DNA of 64,000 nucleotides from Qipengyuania vulgaris (GCA_000756795.1 CCSI01000002.1:458998-522997); one strand, 5' to 3'; positions 17,387 through 26,394 are shown, counted from the first letter of the stretch. The notes: generated from the letters alone by a model not told the origin. Numbers and translations are program-made.

Positions 17387-18328
17387 ATGGCTACACTAGC
17401 AGAAACCAACCAGGATTTTACCCGCCTGCCCGAAATGCCGGCGGATGTTTTTACCGCGCCGCTGAAAAAGCCCGAACATGTCGGCGACGACTGGCTCGAG
17501 CCGAAGCAGACCGACTATGACACCGAAGACGACGCGATTTGGAACGACCTTTTCAAACGCCAGATGGAGATGCTCCCCGGCCGCGCGGCGACCGCTTTCA
17601 TGGAAGGCACCGAAAAGCTCGACCTGGGGCGCGGTGGTGTACCCGAATTCGGCAAATTGTCCGAGGAGCTGGACAAACTCACCGGCTGGAGCGTGGTGCC
17701 CGTGCCCATGCTCATCCCCGATCACGTGTTCTTCTGGCACCTCGCCAACCGCCGTTTCCCGGCTGGCAATTTCATCCGCACGCGCGAGACCTTCGACTAC
17801 ATCCAGGAACCCGACGTGTTCCACGATGTCTTCGGTCACGTGCCGATGCTGACCGATCCGGTCTATGCCGATTACATGCAGGAATACGGCAAGGCCGGCT
17901 GGAAGGCGATGCGCTACAACCGCTTGAAGGCGCTGGGTTCGCTCTACTGGTACACGGTGGAATTCGGCCTGATCGAGGAAAAGCCGGGCGACATCCGCGC
18001 CTATGGTGCGGGCATCCTCTCGGGCCCGACCGAGGTGGTCTATTCGGTGGAGGCGGAAAGCCCCAACCGGATCATGCTCAATGTCGACCGTGTGATGCGC
18101 ACCGATTACGTGATCAGCGATCTGCAGCCGACCTATTTCGTGATTTCGAGCTTCGAGGACCTTTATCGTCAGACGGTGGAGCGCGATTTCGACAAGCTCT
18201 ACAAAAGCCTCGGCCCCGGTTTCACCTATGCCAACACGGCAGTCATCGACGTCGACTACGTAGTGAACCGCGGCACGCTCGAATATACGCTGCGCGGCGG
18301 GCGAGGGAGCGGGGCCAAGCCGGTGTGA
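17387..18328 (+). CDS. phhA: Phenylalanine 4-monooxygenase
   Basis: The 313-residue protein has the aromatic amino acid hydroxylase iron site: the two histidines in FHDVFGHVPML near residue 145 and the Glu in LYWYTVEFGLI near residue 190, plus YSVEAESPNR. It hydroxylates phenylalanine to tyrosine using tetrahydrobiopterin or a related pterin. It has the catalytic domain only, as in other bacterial enzymes. No ACT regulatory domain is seen. Confidence 0.95.
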   Translation: MATLAETNQDFTRLPEMPADVFTAPLKKPEHVGDDWLEPKQTDYDTEDDAIWNDLFKRQMEMLPGRAATAFMEGTEKLDLGRGGVPEFGKLSEELDKLTGWSVVPVPMLIPDHVFFWHLANRRFPAGNFIRTRETFDYIQEPDVFHDVFGHVPMLTDPVYADYMQEYGKAGWKAMRYNRLKALGSLYWYTVEFGLIEEKPGDIRAYGAGILSGPTEVVYSVEAESPNRIMLNVDRVMRTDYVISDLQPTYFVISSFEDLYRQTVERDFDKLYKSLGPGFTYANTAVIDVDYVVNRGTLEYTLRGGRGSGAKPV

Positions 18329-18331
18329 GGC

Positions 18332-18364
18332 AAAAGAAAACGGCCCCGGATCGCTCCGGGGCCG
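18332..18364 (-). terminator. Terminator of the acidic lipoprotein gene at 18396-18641
   Basis: A perfect ten-pair stem (CGGCCCCGGA with TCCGGGGCCG, loop TCGC) is followed on the minus strand by TTTTCTTTT. It may also stop phhA transcripts from the other side. A nearly identical copy lies at 18752-18784. Confidence 0.85.
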
Positions 18365-18395
18365 CCCCAATTTCCTAAGCGGAAATGTCTTGGAA

Positions 18396-18641
18396 TTACA
18401 TGCCGTCCATTTCGTCGGCCTGAGCTTCCATGGTGTCTTCAGCGTCGTCGGCTGCTTCATTCATGGCGTCAGCTTCGGCTTCCATGCCAGCTTCTTCCAT
18501 GGCGTCAGCTTCGTTTTCCATAGCGGTTTCGGTGGCTTCAGCCTGGTCTTCCATCGCTTCTTCCTGCGGGCCATCACATGCGGCGAGGCCGAGCGACATG
18601 GCAGCAGCGGTAGCAACGAGAGTGGTCTTGGCAAATTTCAT
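18396..18641 (-). CDS. Small acidic lipoprotein, tandem copy 1
   Basis: The 81-residue protein starts MKFAKTTLVATAAAMSLGLAACDGP, a signal peptide with lipobox LAAC. The mature part is Glu/Ala/Met/Asp-rich low complexity with repeating EADAMEEA-like units and likely helical or coiled-coil character. AAGGGGAATAC is the ribosome binding site. It is about 45 percent identical by eye to the next gene upstream, from which it probably arose by duplication. The function is unknown. Confidence 0.75.
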   Translation of the reverse strand: MKFAKTTLVATAAAMSLGLAACDGPQEEAMEDQAEATETAMENEADAMEEAGMEAEADAMNEAADDAEDTMEAQADEMDGM

Positions 18642-18751
18642 TTGTATTCCCCTTGAATGGTTCTTGGCTGCGGCCCGGCGTATCCGGGGCAACCTTCATG
18701 GCTAAAATGTGTCAGACCCATCGTTGGTTCCCGTTGGAAACGAAAAAGGCC

Positions 18752-18784
18752 AAAAGAAAACGGCCCGGGATCGCTCCCGGGCCG
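18752..18784 (-). terminator. Terminator of the acidic lipoprotein gene at 18813-19070
   Basis: A ten-pair stem (CGGCCCGGGA with TCCCGGGCCG, loop TCGC) is followed on the minus strand by TTTTCTTTT. It differs from the terminator at 18332-18364 by one compensated base pair. Confidence 0.85.
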
Positions 18785-18812
18785 TCGTCAATATCGCATT
18801 TGGAACAGCGTC

Positions 18813-19070
18813 TTAGTTGACGGCCTCTTCCATGCCTTCGGTCATCGCGTCGGTGTCGCCTTCGGCAGCATCTTCCATGTCGTCGGCTTCGGCTTCCATA
18901 GCGTCAGCTTCTTCATCGGTGATCATGCCGGCATCTTCCATGTCATCGGCCTGCTCTTCCATGGCTTCTGCTTCTTCTTCGGCTGCTTCTTCAGCCGGGC
19001 TGTCGCATGCTGCGAGGCCGAGGCTCAGGGCTGCTGCCGAAGCGACGAGGGTAGCTTTGGTGAATTTCAT
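18813..19070 (-). CDS. Small acidic lipoprotein, tandem copy 2
   Basis: The 85-residue protein starts MKFTKATLVASAAALSLGLAACDSP, almost the same signal peptide as the downstream copy, with lipobox LAAC. The mature part is very acidic (EEEAEAMEEQADDMEDAG and similar), probably an extended helix at the membrane surface. The frame is open upstream to 19175 but the signal peptide fixes the start at 19070. Gene and terminator together look like a duplicated unit. Confidence 0.75.
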   Translation of the reverse strand: MKFTKATLVASAAALSLGLAACDSPAEEAAEEEAEAMEEQADDMEDAGMITDEEADAMEAEADDMEDAAEGDTDAMTEGMEEAVN

Positions 19071-19146
19071 TGATACTTCCCCTTTTTGACGAGACTCGAA
19101 CGCGCGTTGCGCATGTCTCGACGTGAATTGATAACGTGTGGCGAAA

Positions 19147-19401
19147 TTATGGCAAGGCCCTACGGCGCATGACATTATAGAGGCCTATCAGGACGATAGC
19201 GCCGAGCATGGCCCACATGAGCGTACTGGCTCGAATTGCGCCCAGGAAAACGCCGCCCGAGGTGGCCATGCCCACAGCCAGCGAACCGACGAGGCCTGCC
19301 ACAACATTGCGCAGGATCGAGCGCCCGTCTTCGATTTGAAGGGCAATCGTCGCCAGCCAGCCAAGCAGCGCGCCGGTAACAATCAGGATTATCAGGCCCA
19401 T
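19147..19401 (-). CDS. GlsB/YeaQ/YmgE-family membrane protein
   Basis: The 84-residue protein has three hydrophobic helices and the GlsB/YeaQ pattern: LIVTGALLGWLATIAL at the start, the glycine-rich GLVGSLAVGMATSGGVFLG in the middle and a short basic end (RRRALP). Members are small inner-membrane proteins often linked to envelope stress. The ATG at 19401 starts the first helix; upstream residues in the frame are unlike the family. Confidence 0.8.
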   Translation of the reverse strand: MGLIILIVTGALLGWLATIALQIEDGRSILRNVVAGLVGSLAVGMATSGGVFLGAIRASTLMWAMLGAIVLIGLYNVMRRRALP

Positions 19402-19493
19402 GTAAGCGTCCTTGCGAGAGGTATTCGTCCAACCCAATTCGCGCCCGTGCGGATGGTTCCGCAAATGCGACGGAATGCAGCCCTTATGTGACT

Positions 19494-20288
19494 TCAGAGC
19501 AACGTGAGGAGAGCCACGCCGAGAATGACCCGATAGATCACGAAGACCATCATCGAAGCCTTCTTGAGGAAGTTCATCAGGAACATCATCGTGGCGAGCG
19601 CGGTGAAGAAGGTGAGGATGCCCGAAACCAGCGCATCCTGCTGCATCTGGGCGGTCGCTTCCGAAAGGTCGAAAGCGGCGAGAAGCCCTGCTCCGAACAC
19701 CGCAGGGATGGCCAAGAGGAAGGAGAAGCGCGCCGATTCCACCCGGCCATATCCCAGCGCGCGTGCTGCCGTCATGGTCGCGCCCGAGCGGCTGGTGCCA
19801 GGGATGAGCGCCATGGCCTGCGCAATGCCGACGAGGATCGCGTCCTTAAGGCTCATGTCCTCATACGCCTTGGTTTGCTTGCCGAACTTGTCGGCGAGGC
19901 CGAGCAGGATGCCGAAGATGATGAGATTGGTGGCGACGAGGTCGGTCGAGCGGAAGCCTTCGAGATAGCCCCCCATCTTGATGACGAGTCCCGCGACTAC
20001 GGCAGGGATGGTCCCTATGGCGATGAACCAGAACAGGCGACGCTGCTCGTCGTCCTTGCCGAACCCGACACTGGCGAAACCGCCACGAGCGAGGCCAACC
20101 ACGTCCTTCCTGAAATAGAGGATGATTGCGAGCAGCGAGCCCACATGCACCGCCACATCGATGAGCGGGCCCTGATCGGGAAAGTCGGTCAGCTTCGGTA
20201 TCAGGATGAGGTGTCCCGAGGAGGAAATCGGGAGGAATTCTGTGATACCCTGGACAATCGCGATGATGAGTTCTTGCAGGAAGGTCAT
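19494..20288 (-). CDS. uppP: Undecaprenyl-diphosphate phosphatase
   Basis: This 264-residue polytopic membrane protein carries the UppP/BacA motifs GITEFLPISSSGHLIL near residue 20 and the second PGTSRSGATM near residue 165. It dephosphorylates undecaprenyl diphosphate to recycle the lipid carrier for peptidoglycan synthesis. I chose the ATG at 20288 because the upstream six codons of the frame do not belong to the usual N-terminus. Confidence 0.95.
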   Translation of the reverse strand: MTFLQELIIAIVQGITEFLPISSSGHLILIPKLTDFPDQGPLIDVAVHVGSLLAIILYFRKDVVGLARGGFASVGFGKDDEQRRLFWFIAIGTIPAVVAGLVIKMGGYLEGFRSTDLVATNLIIFGILLGLADKFGKQTKAYEDMSLKDAILVGIAQAMALIPGTSRSGATMTAARALGYGRVESARFSFLLAIPAVFGAGLLAAFDLSEATAQMQQDALVSGILTFFTALATMMFLMNFLKKASMMVFVIYRVILGVALLTLL

Positions 20289-20355
20289 GGCGCGGAGCGA
20301 TGGCACAATGCCTTTTCAAGTCAAATTCTTTTGTTTTCTCCCTCAGACGCCGGGC

Positions 20356-20461
20356 GGCGGACGTCCGTCCGCCTCGGCTCCGGCCTAACCGGCCGACGCG
20401 CCTGCAGGTGGCCTTTGGCCAGCTGCGTCTTCGACTTCGCTTCCGCGCTTTGACTGCCGTG
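20356..20461. repeat. REP-like intergenic element, second copy
   Basis: Between uppP and the M13 peptidase gene lies a perfect hairpin (GGCGGACG/CGTCCGCC at 20356-20373) followed by CCGGCC-rich sequence. It ends in the 13-base tail TTTGACTGCCGTG at 20449-20461, which is shared with 5440-5452. It appears to belong to the same family as the element before xth, but the middle part differs. Confidence 0.4.
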
Positions 20462-20490
20462 CCCAGGTTCAGCCATTCGGAGAACTTCAA

Positions 20491-20518
20491 AACCCCGCCG
20501 ACCATTAGGCCGACGGGG
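20491..20518 (-). terminator. Terminator of the M13 peptidase gene
   Basis: On the minus strand an eleven-pair stem (CCCCGTCGGCC with GGTCGGCGGGG, including two G-T pairs, loop TAAT) is followed by TTTT. It lies 27 bases after the peptidase stop. Confidence 0.8.
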
Positions 20519-20544
20519 CTTCCAATCTAAATCCCTAAACGCGC

Positions 20545-22674
20545 TTACCAGATACGGATGCGCTCTTCGGGCGGAAGGTAGAGGTCGTCATCCGGAGTTA
20601 CGCCGAAGGCTTCGTACCATGCGTCCATGTTCCGCACGATGCCATTGGTCCGATACATAGCCGGACTGTGCGGACCGTTACGAAGCTGGCTGCGCAGCGA
20701 GTCTTCGCGGTAGGCAGAGCGCCAGACCTGCGCCCAGGCGAGGAAGAAGCGCTGGTCGCCCGTCAGACCGTCGATAACCGGGACTTCCTGCCCTTCGGTG
20801 GCCAGCTTGTAGGCGCGGTAAGCCATCGAGAGGCCGCCGAGGTCGCCGATGTTCTCGCCCAGCGCGAGGCGGCCGTTGACGCAGGTCTCCCCGTCATCGA
20901 GCGGGCAGAACTGGTTGTACTGTTCGACCAGCTTGTCGCCCAAGGCATCGAAATTCGCGCGGTCCTCTTCGGTCCACCAGTTGCGCAGCGCGCCAGAGGC
21001 GTCGGACTTGGAGCCCTGATCGTCGAAGCCGTGGCCGATTTCGTGCCCGATCACACCGCCAATCGCGCCGTAATTCACCGCGATATCGGCGTCCTTACCG
21101 AAAAACGGCTGCTGCAGGATGCCTGCGGGGAAGACGATTTCGTTCTTCGACGGGTTGTAATAGGCGTTCACCGTCTGCGGCAGCATGAACCACTCGGTCC
21201 GGTCGATCGGCTGGCCGAGTTTGGCGAGGTTGTCCTCCATGCCCCACTTCGTTGCCGCCATCATGTTGGCAATCGGGTTGCCGGCCGTGATGACGAGCCC
21301 GTCATAGGTTTCGAGGTTGTCGCGGTAGCCGATCTTCGGGTCGAAGGTATCGAGCTTGGCCATCGCCTGGACCTTGGTCTCATCGGTCATCCAGTCGATT
21401 TCCTTCAGCGACTCGGCCAGCGCTAGACGCAGGTTCGCCACCAGCTCGTCCATCTCGGACTTGCTCTCGGGCGGGAAGAACCGCTCGACATAGGACGCGC
21501 CCAGAAGCTCGCCGAGCATGCCCTCGGTTGCGCCCACGGCTCGCTTCCAGCGGTCACGCTGTTCGGGGACGCCGCGCAGCGCCGTGCCGTAGAACGCAAA
21601 ATTGGCCTCGTCGAAACGCGTAGGCAGTATAGCTGCATTGTTCGACAGGAAGTTCTTCAGCGTCCATGCGCGCAGCACTTCCATGTCGGTTTCGGCCAGC
21701 AGTTCGAACATTGCGGGCGTGCCGCCGCCGATCTTCGCAACGGTCTCGTCACTCAGCTCAAGCTCGGCAATACGCTCTGCCGAAGGCGGGATGTCGCCGA
21801 CGATGTAGCGGTCGTTGTCGGCAAGCCCCATGGCGTTGATCATCGCCGCGATGGGGAACGCATCGGAGAGGCCCTCCACCTCTTCGGGGCTCAATGCGGT
21901 ATAGGTAAGGTCACGGTTGCGGCGAACGGTGCGGTCCCAGGCCACCTTGCGTGCGAAGCTGTCTTCGAGGTCATAGACCTGCTGCGCCATTCCGGCAGCG
22001 TCCTCGAACCCTGCCTCGCCCATGAGGAAGGTCAGATAGTCCTGGTAGGCCTTGCGAACGGCGAAACCCTTCTCGCTTTCGTCGAAATAATATTCGCGGT
22101 CGGGCATGCCGAGGCCGCCGCTGCCGAGGTAGAAGGAATATCGCGTCGGTTCCTTGCTATCGACGTTGACGAAACCGCCGATGGGCGAGGGGTAGCCCGG
22201 TGTCGCCCACAGCGTGGCCAGCTTGGTCAGCGTGTCGGCCTCGCGGATTTTCGCAAGGTAAGGTTCGGCAGGCGCGAGGCCGGCGGCATTGATGGCGTCG
22301 GTATCGAGGTAGCTGGTATAGGCATCGACAATCCGGCGCTCGTTGGCGGTCAGCTCGCTTGCGGGCTTGCCGGTCAGTTCATCGATGACCGACTTCACGT
22401 CGAAGGTGGATTTTTCGCCGAGAAGGTCGAAGGCCCCGAAGCGGCCGCGGTCTGCGGGCAGCGGGTTGCTGTCGATCCACACCTGATTGGCATAGGCGAA
22501 GAAGTCGTCGCCCGGATCGATATCGGGCGAGAGGTAATCGGTGTCGAAACCCCATTCGCCGAAGCTCATCGTCGGTGCCGCGGTTTCCTCTGCAGGCGCG
22601 TCTTCGGCCATTGCGGGTGCGCTCATGGCAAGGGCCAGCGCCGATGCGCCGAGGGCAAGAATTCTGGTCTTCAT
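20545..22674 (-). CDS. M13 family zinc metallopeptidase (PepO/neprilysin-like)
   Basis: The 709-residue protein has a signal peptide (MKTRILALGASALALAMSAP) and then the M13 fold. The zinc site HEIGHGFDDQG (HExxH) is near residue 525 and the third ligand Glu in ENIGDLGG near residue 585. DFFAYANQVWI at the N-terminus is typical of the family. It probably acts as an exported endo-oligopeptidase. The frame is open to 22878, but the signal peptide and the spacing set the ATG at 22674. Confidence 0.93.
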   Translation of the reverse strand: MKTRILALGASALALAMSAPAMAEDAPAEETAAPTMSFGEWGFDTDYLSPDIDPGDDFFAYANQVWIDSNPLPADRGRFGAFDLLGEKSTFDVKSVIDELTGKPASELTANERRIVDAYTSYLDTDAINAAGLAPAEPYLAKIREADTLTKLATLWATPGYPSPIGGFVNVDSKEPTRYSFYLGSGGLGMPDREYYFDESEKGFAVRKAYQDYLTFLMGEAGFEDAAGMAQQVYDLEDSFARKVAWDRTVRRNRDLTYTALSPEEVEGLSDAFPIAAMINAMGLADNDRYIVGDIPPSAERIAELELSDETVAKIGGGTPAMFELLAETDMEVLRAWTLKNFLSNNAAILPTRFDEANFAFYGTALRGVPEQRDRWKRAVGATEGMLGELLGASYVERFFPPESKSEMDELVANLRLALAESLKEIDWMTDETKVQAMAKLDTFDPKIGYRDNLETYDGLVITAGNPIANMMAATKWGMEDNLAKLGQPIDRTEWFMLPQTVNAYYNPSKNEIVFPAGILQQPFFGKDADIAVNYGAIGGVIGHEIGHGFDDQGSKSDASGALRNWWTEEDRANFDALGDKLVEQYNQFCPLDDGETCVNGRLALGENIGDLGGLSMAYRAYKLATEGQEVPVIDGLTGDQRFFLAWAQVWRSAYREDSLRSQLRNGPHSPAMYRTNGIVRNMDAWYEAFGVTPDDDLYLPPEERIRIW

Positions 22675-22804
22675 GTAATCTCTCCGGTCAGTCCCGGTCG
22701 TGCCCGCTTCCCCAAGCGTGCATGCGACCGCGTGCAGCCTGTCTAGCAGCGTGTGCGCCCGGGAGTCGCAGTTTATCGAGGGTCTTGCAGGTTTGGTCGA
22801 GCCG

Positions 22805-24622
22805 TCAGGCGGCTTCGTGACCGAACTGGAGCTTGGCAAGGCGCGCGTAGAGCCCGCCATTGGCCGCCAGCTGGTCATGCGTGCCCTGTTCGACGAGGCG
22901 CCCGTCCTCCATCACCACGATGCGATCCGCCGCGCGCACGGTGGCAAGCCGGTGGGCGATAACCAGTGTGGTGCGGTTTTCCATGAGGTGGTCGAGCGCG
23001 TCCTGCACCAGCCGCTCGCTCTCGGCATCGAGCGCGCTGGTCGCTTCGTCGAGCAGCAGGATGGGCGCATCGCGAAGCAGCGCGCGGGCAATGGCTACGC
23101 GCTGGCGCTGGCCACCCGACAATTGCGTGCCGTTTTCACCGAGATAGGTGTCGAGCCCCTGCGGCAGGTTCTCGAGGAATTCGGTGGCGTTCGCGGCGCG
23201 CGCCGCGGCCCAGATGTCCTCCTCGCTCGCATCCCAATTGCCGTAGCGTAGGTTGTCGCGCGCGCTGGCGGAGAAGAGCACGCCCTCCTGCGGGACGAAG
23301 GCGATGCGCTTGCGAACCTCGGCAGGGTCGGCCTTGGTCAGCGGAATGCCATCGAGGCGGATGGTGCCCGCTTGCGGGTCGTAGAACCGCTCGGCAAGCT
23401 GGAAGATGGTCGACTTGCCGCCGCCAGAAGGGCCGACGATAGCCACCGTCTCGCCCGGTTCGACTTCGAGCGTGAAGTCGGTGAGCGCGGGCGTTTCGAG
23501 CCGGGTCGGATAGCGGAACGTAACATTGCGGAACGACAGGCTGCCGCGCGGCGGGTTGGGCAGAACTTGCGGTTTCTGCGGCGCGGCGATGTCGGGGGTC
23601 TCCTGAAGCAGTTCGGACAGGCGGCTGGCCGCTCCGCTTGCGCGCAGCAGGTCGCCATAGACTTCGGTCAATGCTCCGAATGCCCCGGCAACGAGGCCGG
23701 CAGTGAGCACGAAAGCAGCAATCGTACCGCCTGAAATCGTGCCTTCGTTGACCGCGTCCGCGCCGCGCCAGACCAGCATGGTGATGCCGCCGAAGACGAC
23801 GAAAATGACAATCGCGGTGAAGGCCGCGCGAATGATGATGCGCCGCTTGGCGACAGTGAAGGTGCGCTCTACCGCATCGCGGAAACGGCCATGTTCGCGC
23901 GTTTCCTGGTTGAAGCCCTGCACGATTTTCATCGCCGATAGGACTTCGGTCACCATGGCGCCGATATCCGCGACGCGGTCCTGGCTCGTCCGGCTGACTT
24001 TTCGCAGGCGTCGCCCGAAAAAGGTGATGGGGATGACGATGGCCGGAATGATGAGCAGCATGCCCGCGGTTAGGCTCGGCACGAGATAGAAGAGGTAGGC
24101 CGTGCCGCCGATGGCAACCAGCGTGTTGCGCAGCGCGACCGAGACCGTACTGCCCACGGTCGTTTCGATGAGCGCGGTGTCGGAGGTCATCCGGCTGGAG
24201 ATTTCCTTGGGGCTGTTTTCCTCGTAGAAACCGGGTGCGAGGCGCAGCAGGTTCTCCTGAACGCGCAGGCGGACATCGGCGACAACGCGCTCGCCCAGCC
24301 AGCTTACGAAATAGAACCGCATCGCCGTGCCCAGCGCGAGCACGCAGACAATCATAAGGAGGTAGCGGAACCAGCGCTCCATTTCGGCAGCGTTGCCGCC
24401 TTCGCCGAAGCCACTGTCGATTACCATTTTAAAGCCGGCAGGAATGGCCAGCGTCGCCGCCGCCGTAATCAGCAGCGCGACCAGCGCGAGCGCGACGTGG
24501 CCGGGATATTTCGCCATCGAAGCGAAAACCATCGCCAGCGGCTTGAGGCTGCGGCTTTCGCGCTCGCCCTTGCGGCGGAAAAGCCCGCGTTTCGGTTTCG
24601 GATTGGTGCCCGTCTCGTCCAT
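22805..24622 (-). CDS. ABC transporter, fused permease and ATP-binding domains (MsbA/multidrug-exporter type)
   Basis: This 605-residue half-transporter has six predicted membrane helices in residues 20 to 320 and an ATPase domain with Walker A GPSGGGKST near residue 395, the signature LSGGQRQRVAIARALL, and Walker B ILLLDEATSALD. It resembles lipid A or multidrug exporters of the MsbA type; substrate cannot be told. The ATG at 24622 is preferred to the TTG at 24631. Confidence 0.9.
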   Translation of the reverse strand: MDETGTNPKPKRGLFRRKGERESRSLKPLAMVFASMAKYPGHVALALVALLITAAATLAIPAGFKMVIDSGFGEGGNAAEMERWFRYLLMIVCVLALGTAMRFYFVSWLGERVVADVRLRVQENLLRLAPGFYEENSPKEISSRMTSDTALIETTVGSTVSVALRNTLVAIGGTAYLFYLVPSLTAGMLLIIPAIVIPITFFGRRLRKVSRTSQDRVADIGAMVTEVLSAMKIVQGFNQETREHGRFRDAVERTFTVAKRRIIIRAAFTAIVIFVVFGGITMLVWRGADAVNEGTISGGTIAAFVLTAGLVAGAFGALTEVYGDLLRASGAASRLSELLQETPDIAAPQKPQVLPNPPRGSLSFRNVTFRYPTRLETPALTDFTLEVEPGETVAIVGPSGGGKSTIFQLAERFYDPQAGTIRLDGIPLTKADPAEVRKRIAFVPQEGVLFSASARDNLRYGNWDASEEDIWAAARAANATEFLENLPQGLDTYLGENGTQLSGGQRQRVAIARALLRDAPILLLDEATSALDAESERLVQDALDHLMENRTTLVIAHRLATVRAADRIVVMEDGRLVEQGTHDQLAANGGLYARLAKLQFGHEAA

Positions 24623-24691
24623 CGCGTCCAACTAGTCACGGGCGGCGGTAAAATCCACACTCGAGGCACCTTACCGGCACTTTTACCCAGT

Positions 24692-24706
24692 TTGTGCATT
24701 GCACAA
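24692..24706. promoter_or_regulatory. Palindromic operator upstream of phaZ, likely PhaR-type site
   Basis: TTGTGCA-T-TGCACAA is a perfect 15-base palindrome 85 bases before the phaZ start. TGC/GCA-centred palindromes of this kind are typical of the PHA-responsive repressor PhaR in alphaproteobacteria. The identity of the regulator is inference from the gene it precedes and the motif shape. Confidence 0.55.
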
Positions 24707-24790
24707 TGAGATTTCACGCGGCACACTCCCGCTCTTTGTCGAGGACACCCGCAAGCCACAACACACAAGCGCGGGTCGCAGGGGATTACG

Positions 24791-26011
24791 ATGCTTTACC
24801 ACATGCACGAGCTGCAGAAGAGCTGGCTGTCGAGTGCCAGCACATGGGCTTCCATCGGGGCGGAGATGCTCTCCAACCCGGCGCTGCCCTTCGGCTACAT
24901 GGGCATGGGCCCCATGGCCTCGAGCGCGCTCGAAGTCTTCGCGCACGCCACCGCGACCTATGGCAAGCCCGCATGGGGCATCGAGAGCGTGACGGTTGGC
25001 AAAGAGGCCCATCCGGTGGTCGAGGCCACGGTCGTCAACAAGCCCTTCGGCGATTTGAAGCGTTTCGAGCGCGAAAACCTGCCCGAAGATGCGCCGCGCC
25101 TCCTCATCGTCGCCCCGATGAGCGGCCACTATGCCACGCTGCTTCGCGGCACGGTCGAGCGGATGCTGCAGGAATATGTCGTCTACGTCACCGACTGGGC
25201 AGATGCGCGCACCGTGCCGCTGCATGAAGGCCAGTTCGACCTCGACGACTACATGGATTACGTCATTGAGTTCCTTGAGCATATCGGCCCCGGCGCGCAC
25301 GCCATGGCGGTGTGCCAGCCTTCGGTCCCTGTCTTTGCCGCCACCGCCATCATGAACCGCGATGGCCACGAGTGCGCGCCCAAGACGCTTACTATGATGG
25401 GCGGACCGATCGACACGCGCTGCTCGCCCACCAGCGTCAACGACCTTGCGATGGAGCGCCCGATCGAGTGGTTCCGCCACAATGTCATCGCCACCGTGCC
25501 GATGCAGTATCGCGGCGCGGGGCGGCAGGTGTACCCCGGGTTCATGCAGCTCGCCGGCTTCATGAGCATGAATCTCGGCAATCACATGATGAGCCATTAC
25601 GAGATGTTCAAACACCTCACCGTGGGCGACGAGGCGAGTGCGCAGGCGACCAAGGACTTCTACGACGAATACCGCAGCGTCTGCGACATGACGGCCGAAT
25701 TCTACCTGCAGACGGTGCAGGAGGTGTTCCAGGACCACGCCATCCCCAACGGCACCTTTATGCACCGCGGCAAGCGCATCGATTTGGGCGACATCACGAC
25801 CACCGCGCTGCTCGCCATCGAGGGCGAGCGCGACGATATCTCAGGGCTGGGCCAGACCCGCGCCGCGCTGGAGCTGACGCCGAACCTCGATGTGTCGAAA
25901 AAGCGCTACTATATGGCCGAAGGCGCCGGGCATTACGGCATCTTCAACGGCAGCAAATGGCGCGGCAAGATCGCGCCGGTGGTGGAGGAATTCGTTGCCG
26001 CGCATGGGTGA
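24791..26011 (+). CDS. phaZ: Intracellular polyhydroxyalkanoate depolymerase
   Basis: The 406-residue protein matches the PhaZ family of intracellular depolymerases: MLYHMHELQKSWL at the N-terminus, LIVAPMSGHYATLLRGTV, the nucleophile motif AVCQPSVP near residue 175 where Cys replaces the usual Ser, and the C-terminal AEGAGHYGIFNG with the catalytic His. There is no signal peptide, which fits degradation of granules inside the cell. A palindromic operator upstream suggests control by the state of PHA storage. Confidence 0.94.
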   Translation: MLYHMHELQKSWLSSASTWASIGAEMLSNPALPFGYMGMGPMASSALEVFAHATATYGKPAWGIESVTVGKEAHPVVEATVVNKPFGDLKRFERENLPEDAPRLLIVAPMSGHYATLLRGTVERMLQEYVVYVTDWADARTVPLHEGQFDLDDYMDYVIEFLEHIGPGAHAMAVCQPSVPVFAATAIMNRDGHECAPKTLTMMGGPIDTRCSPTSVNDLAMERPIEWFRHNVIATVPMQYRGAGRQVYPGFMQLAGFMSMNLGNHMMSHYEMFKHLTVGDEASAQATKDFYDEYRSVCDMTAEFYLQTVQEVFQDHAIPNGTFMHRGKRIDLGDITTTALLAIEGERDDISGLGQTRAALELTPNLDVSKKRYYMAEGAGHYGIFNGSKWRGKIAPVVEEFVAAHG

Positions 26012-26059
26012 GGGGCGTGACTTAGACACCCCAATTTTCCTTGCCACACGCTACTACAA

Positions 26060-26088
26060 CCGTTCGGCCTGAGCCTGTCGAAGGCCAG
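26060..26088. repeat. Left arm of a perfect 29-bp inverted repeat around the GIY-YIG gene
   Basis: The 29 bases beginning CCGTTCGGCCTGAGCC and ending GAAGGCCAG recur in exact reverse complement at 26419-26447. The arms are 331 bases apart and enclose only the GIY-YIG gene. The core, read as TTCGACAGGCTCAGG on the reverse strand, is reminiscent of dispersed repeats common in related genomes. Confidence 0.9.
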
Positions 26089-26109
26089 TCCTGACGGGTA
26101 GCGAAAAAA

Positions 26110-26394
26110 ATGCCCTTCCACGCCTACCTCCTGCGCTGCAACGACGGCAGCTACTACACGGGCCACACCGACAATCTCGACCTGCGTATCGCGCAGCATC
26201 AAACAGGTGCGATAGGTGGATACACCGCCCAGCGATTACCCGTAAGGCTGATCTGGTCCGAAACCTTCGAGACCCGCGAAGAGGCGCTTTCGGCCGAACG
26301 TCAGATCAAGGGCTGGAGCCGCGCCAAGAAACAGGCGCTGATCGACAGTAATTGGGAGCTGGTGTCCGAGCTGGCAAAGAACCGCCAGCGCTAG
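26110..26394 (+). CDS. GIY-YIG nuclease-domain protein
   Basis: The 94-residue protein has a complete GIY-YIG fold of the UPF0213/YhbQ type: AYLLRCNDGSYYTGHTDNLDLRIAQHQ with the two Tyr-containing strands and the conserved Arg, then RLIWSETFETREEALSAERQIKGWSRAKKQALI with the metal-binding Glu. Its role may be DNA repair or element-linked nicking; this is not established. It is enclosed by exact 29-base inverted repeats (26060-26088 and 26419-26447), starting 22 bases inside the left arm. Confidence 0.9.
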   Translation: MPFHAYLLRCNDGSYYTGHTDNLDLRIAQHQTGAIGGYTAQRLPVRLIWSETFETREEALSAERQIKGWSRAKKQALIDSNWELVSELAKNRQR

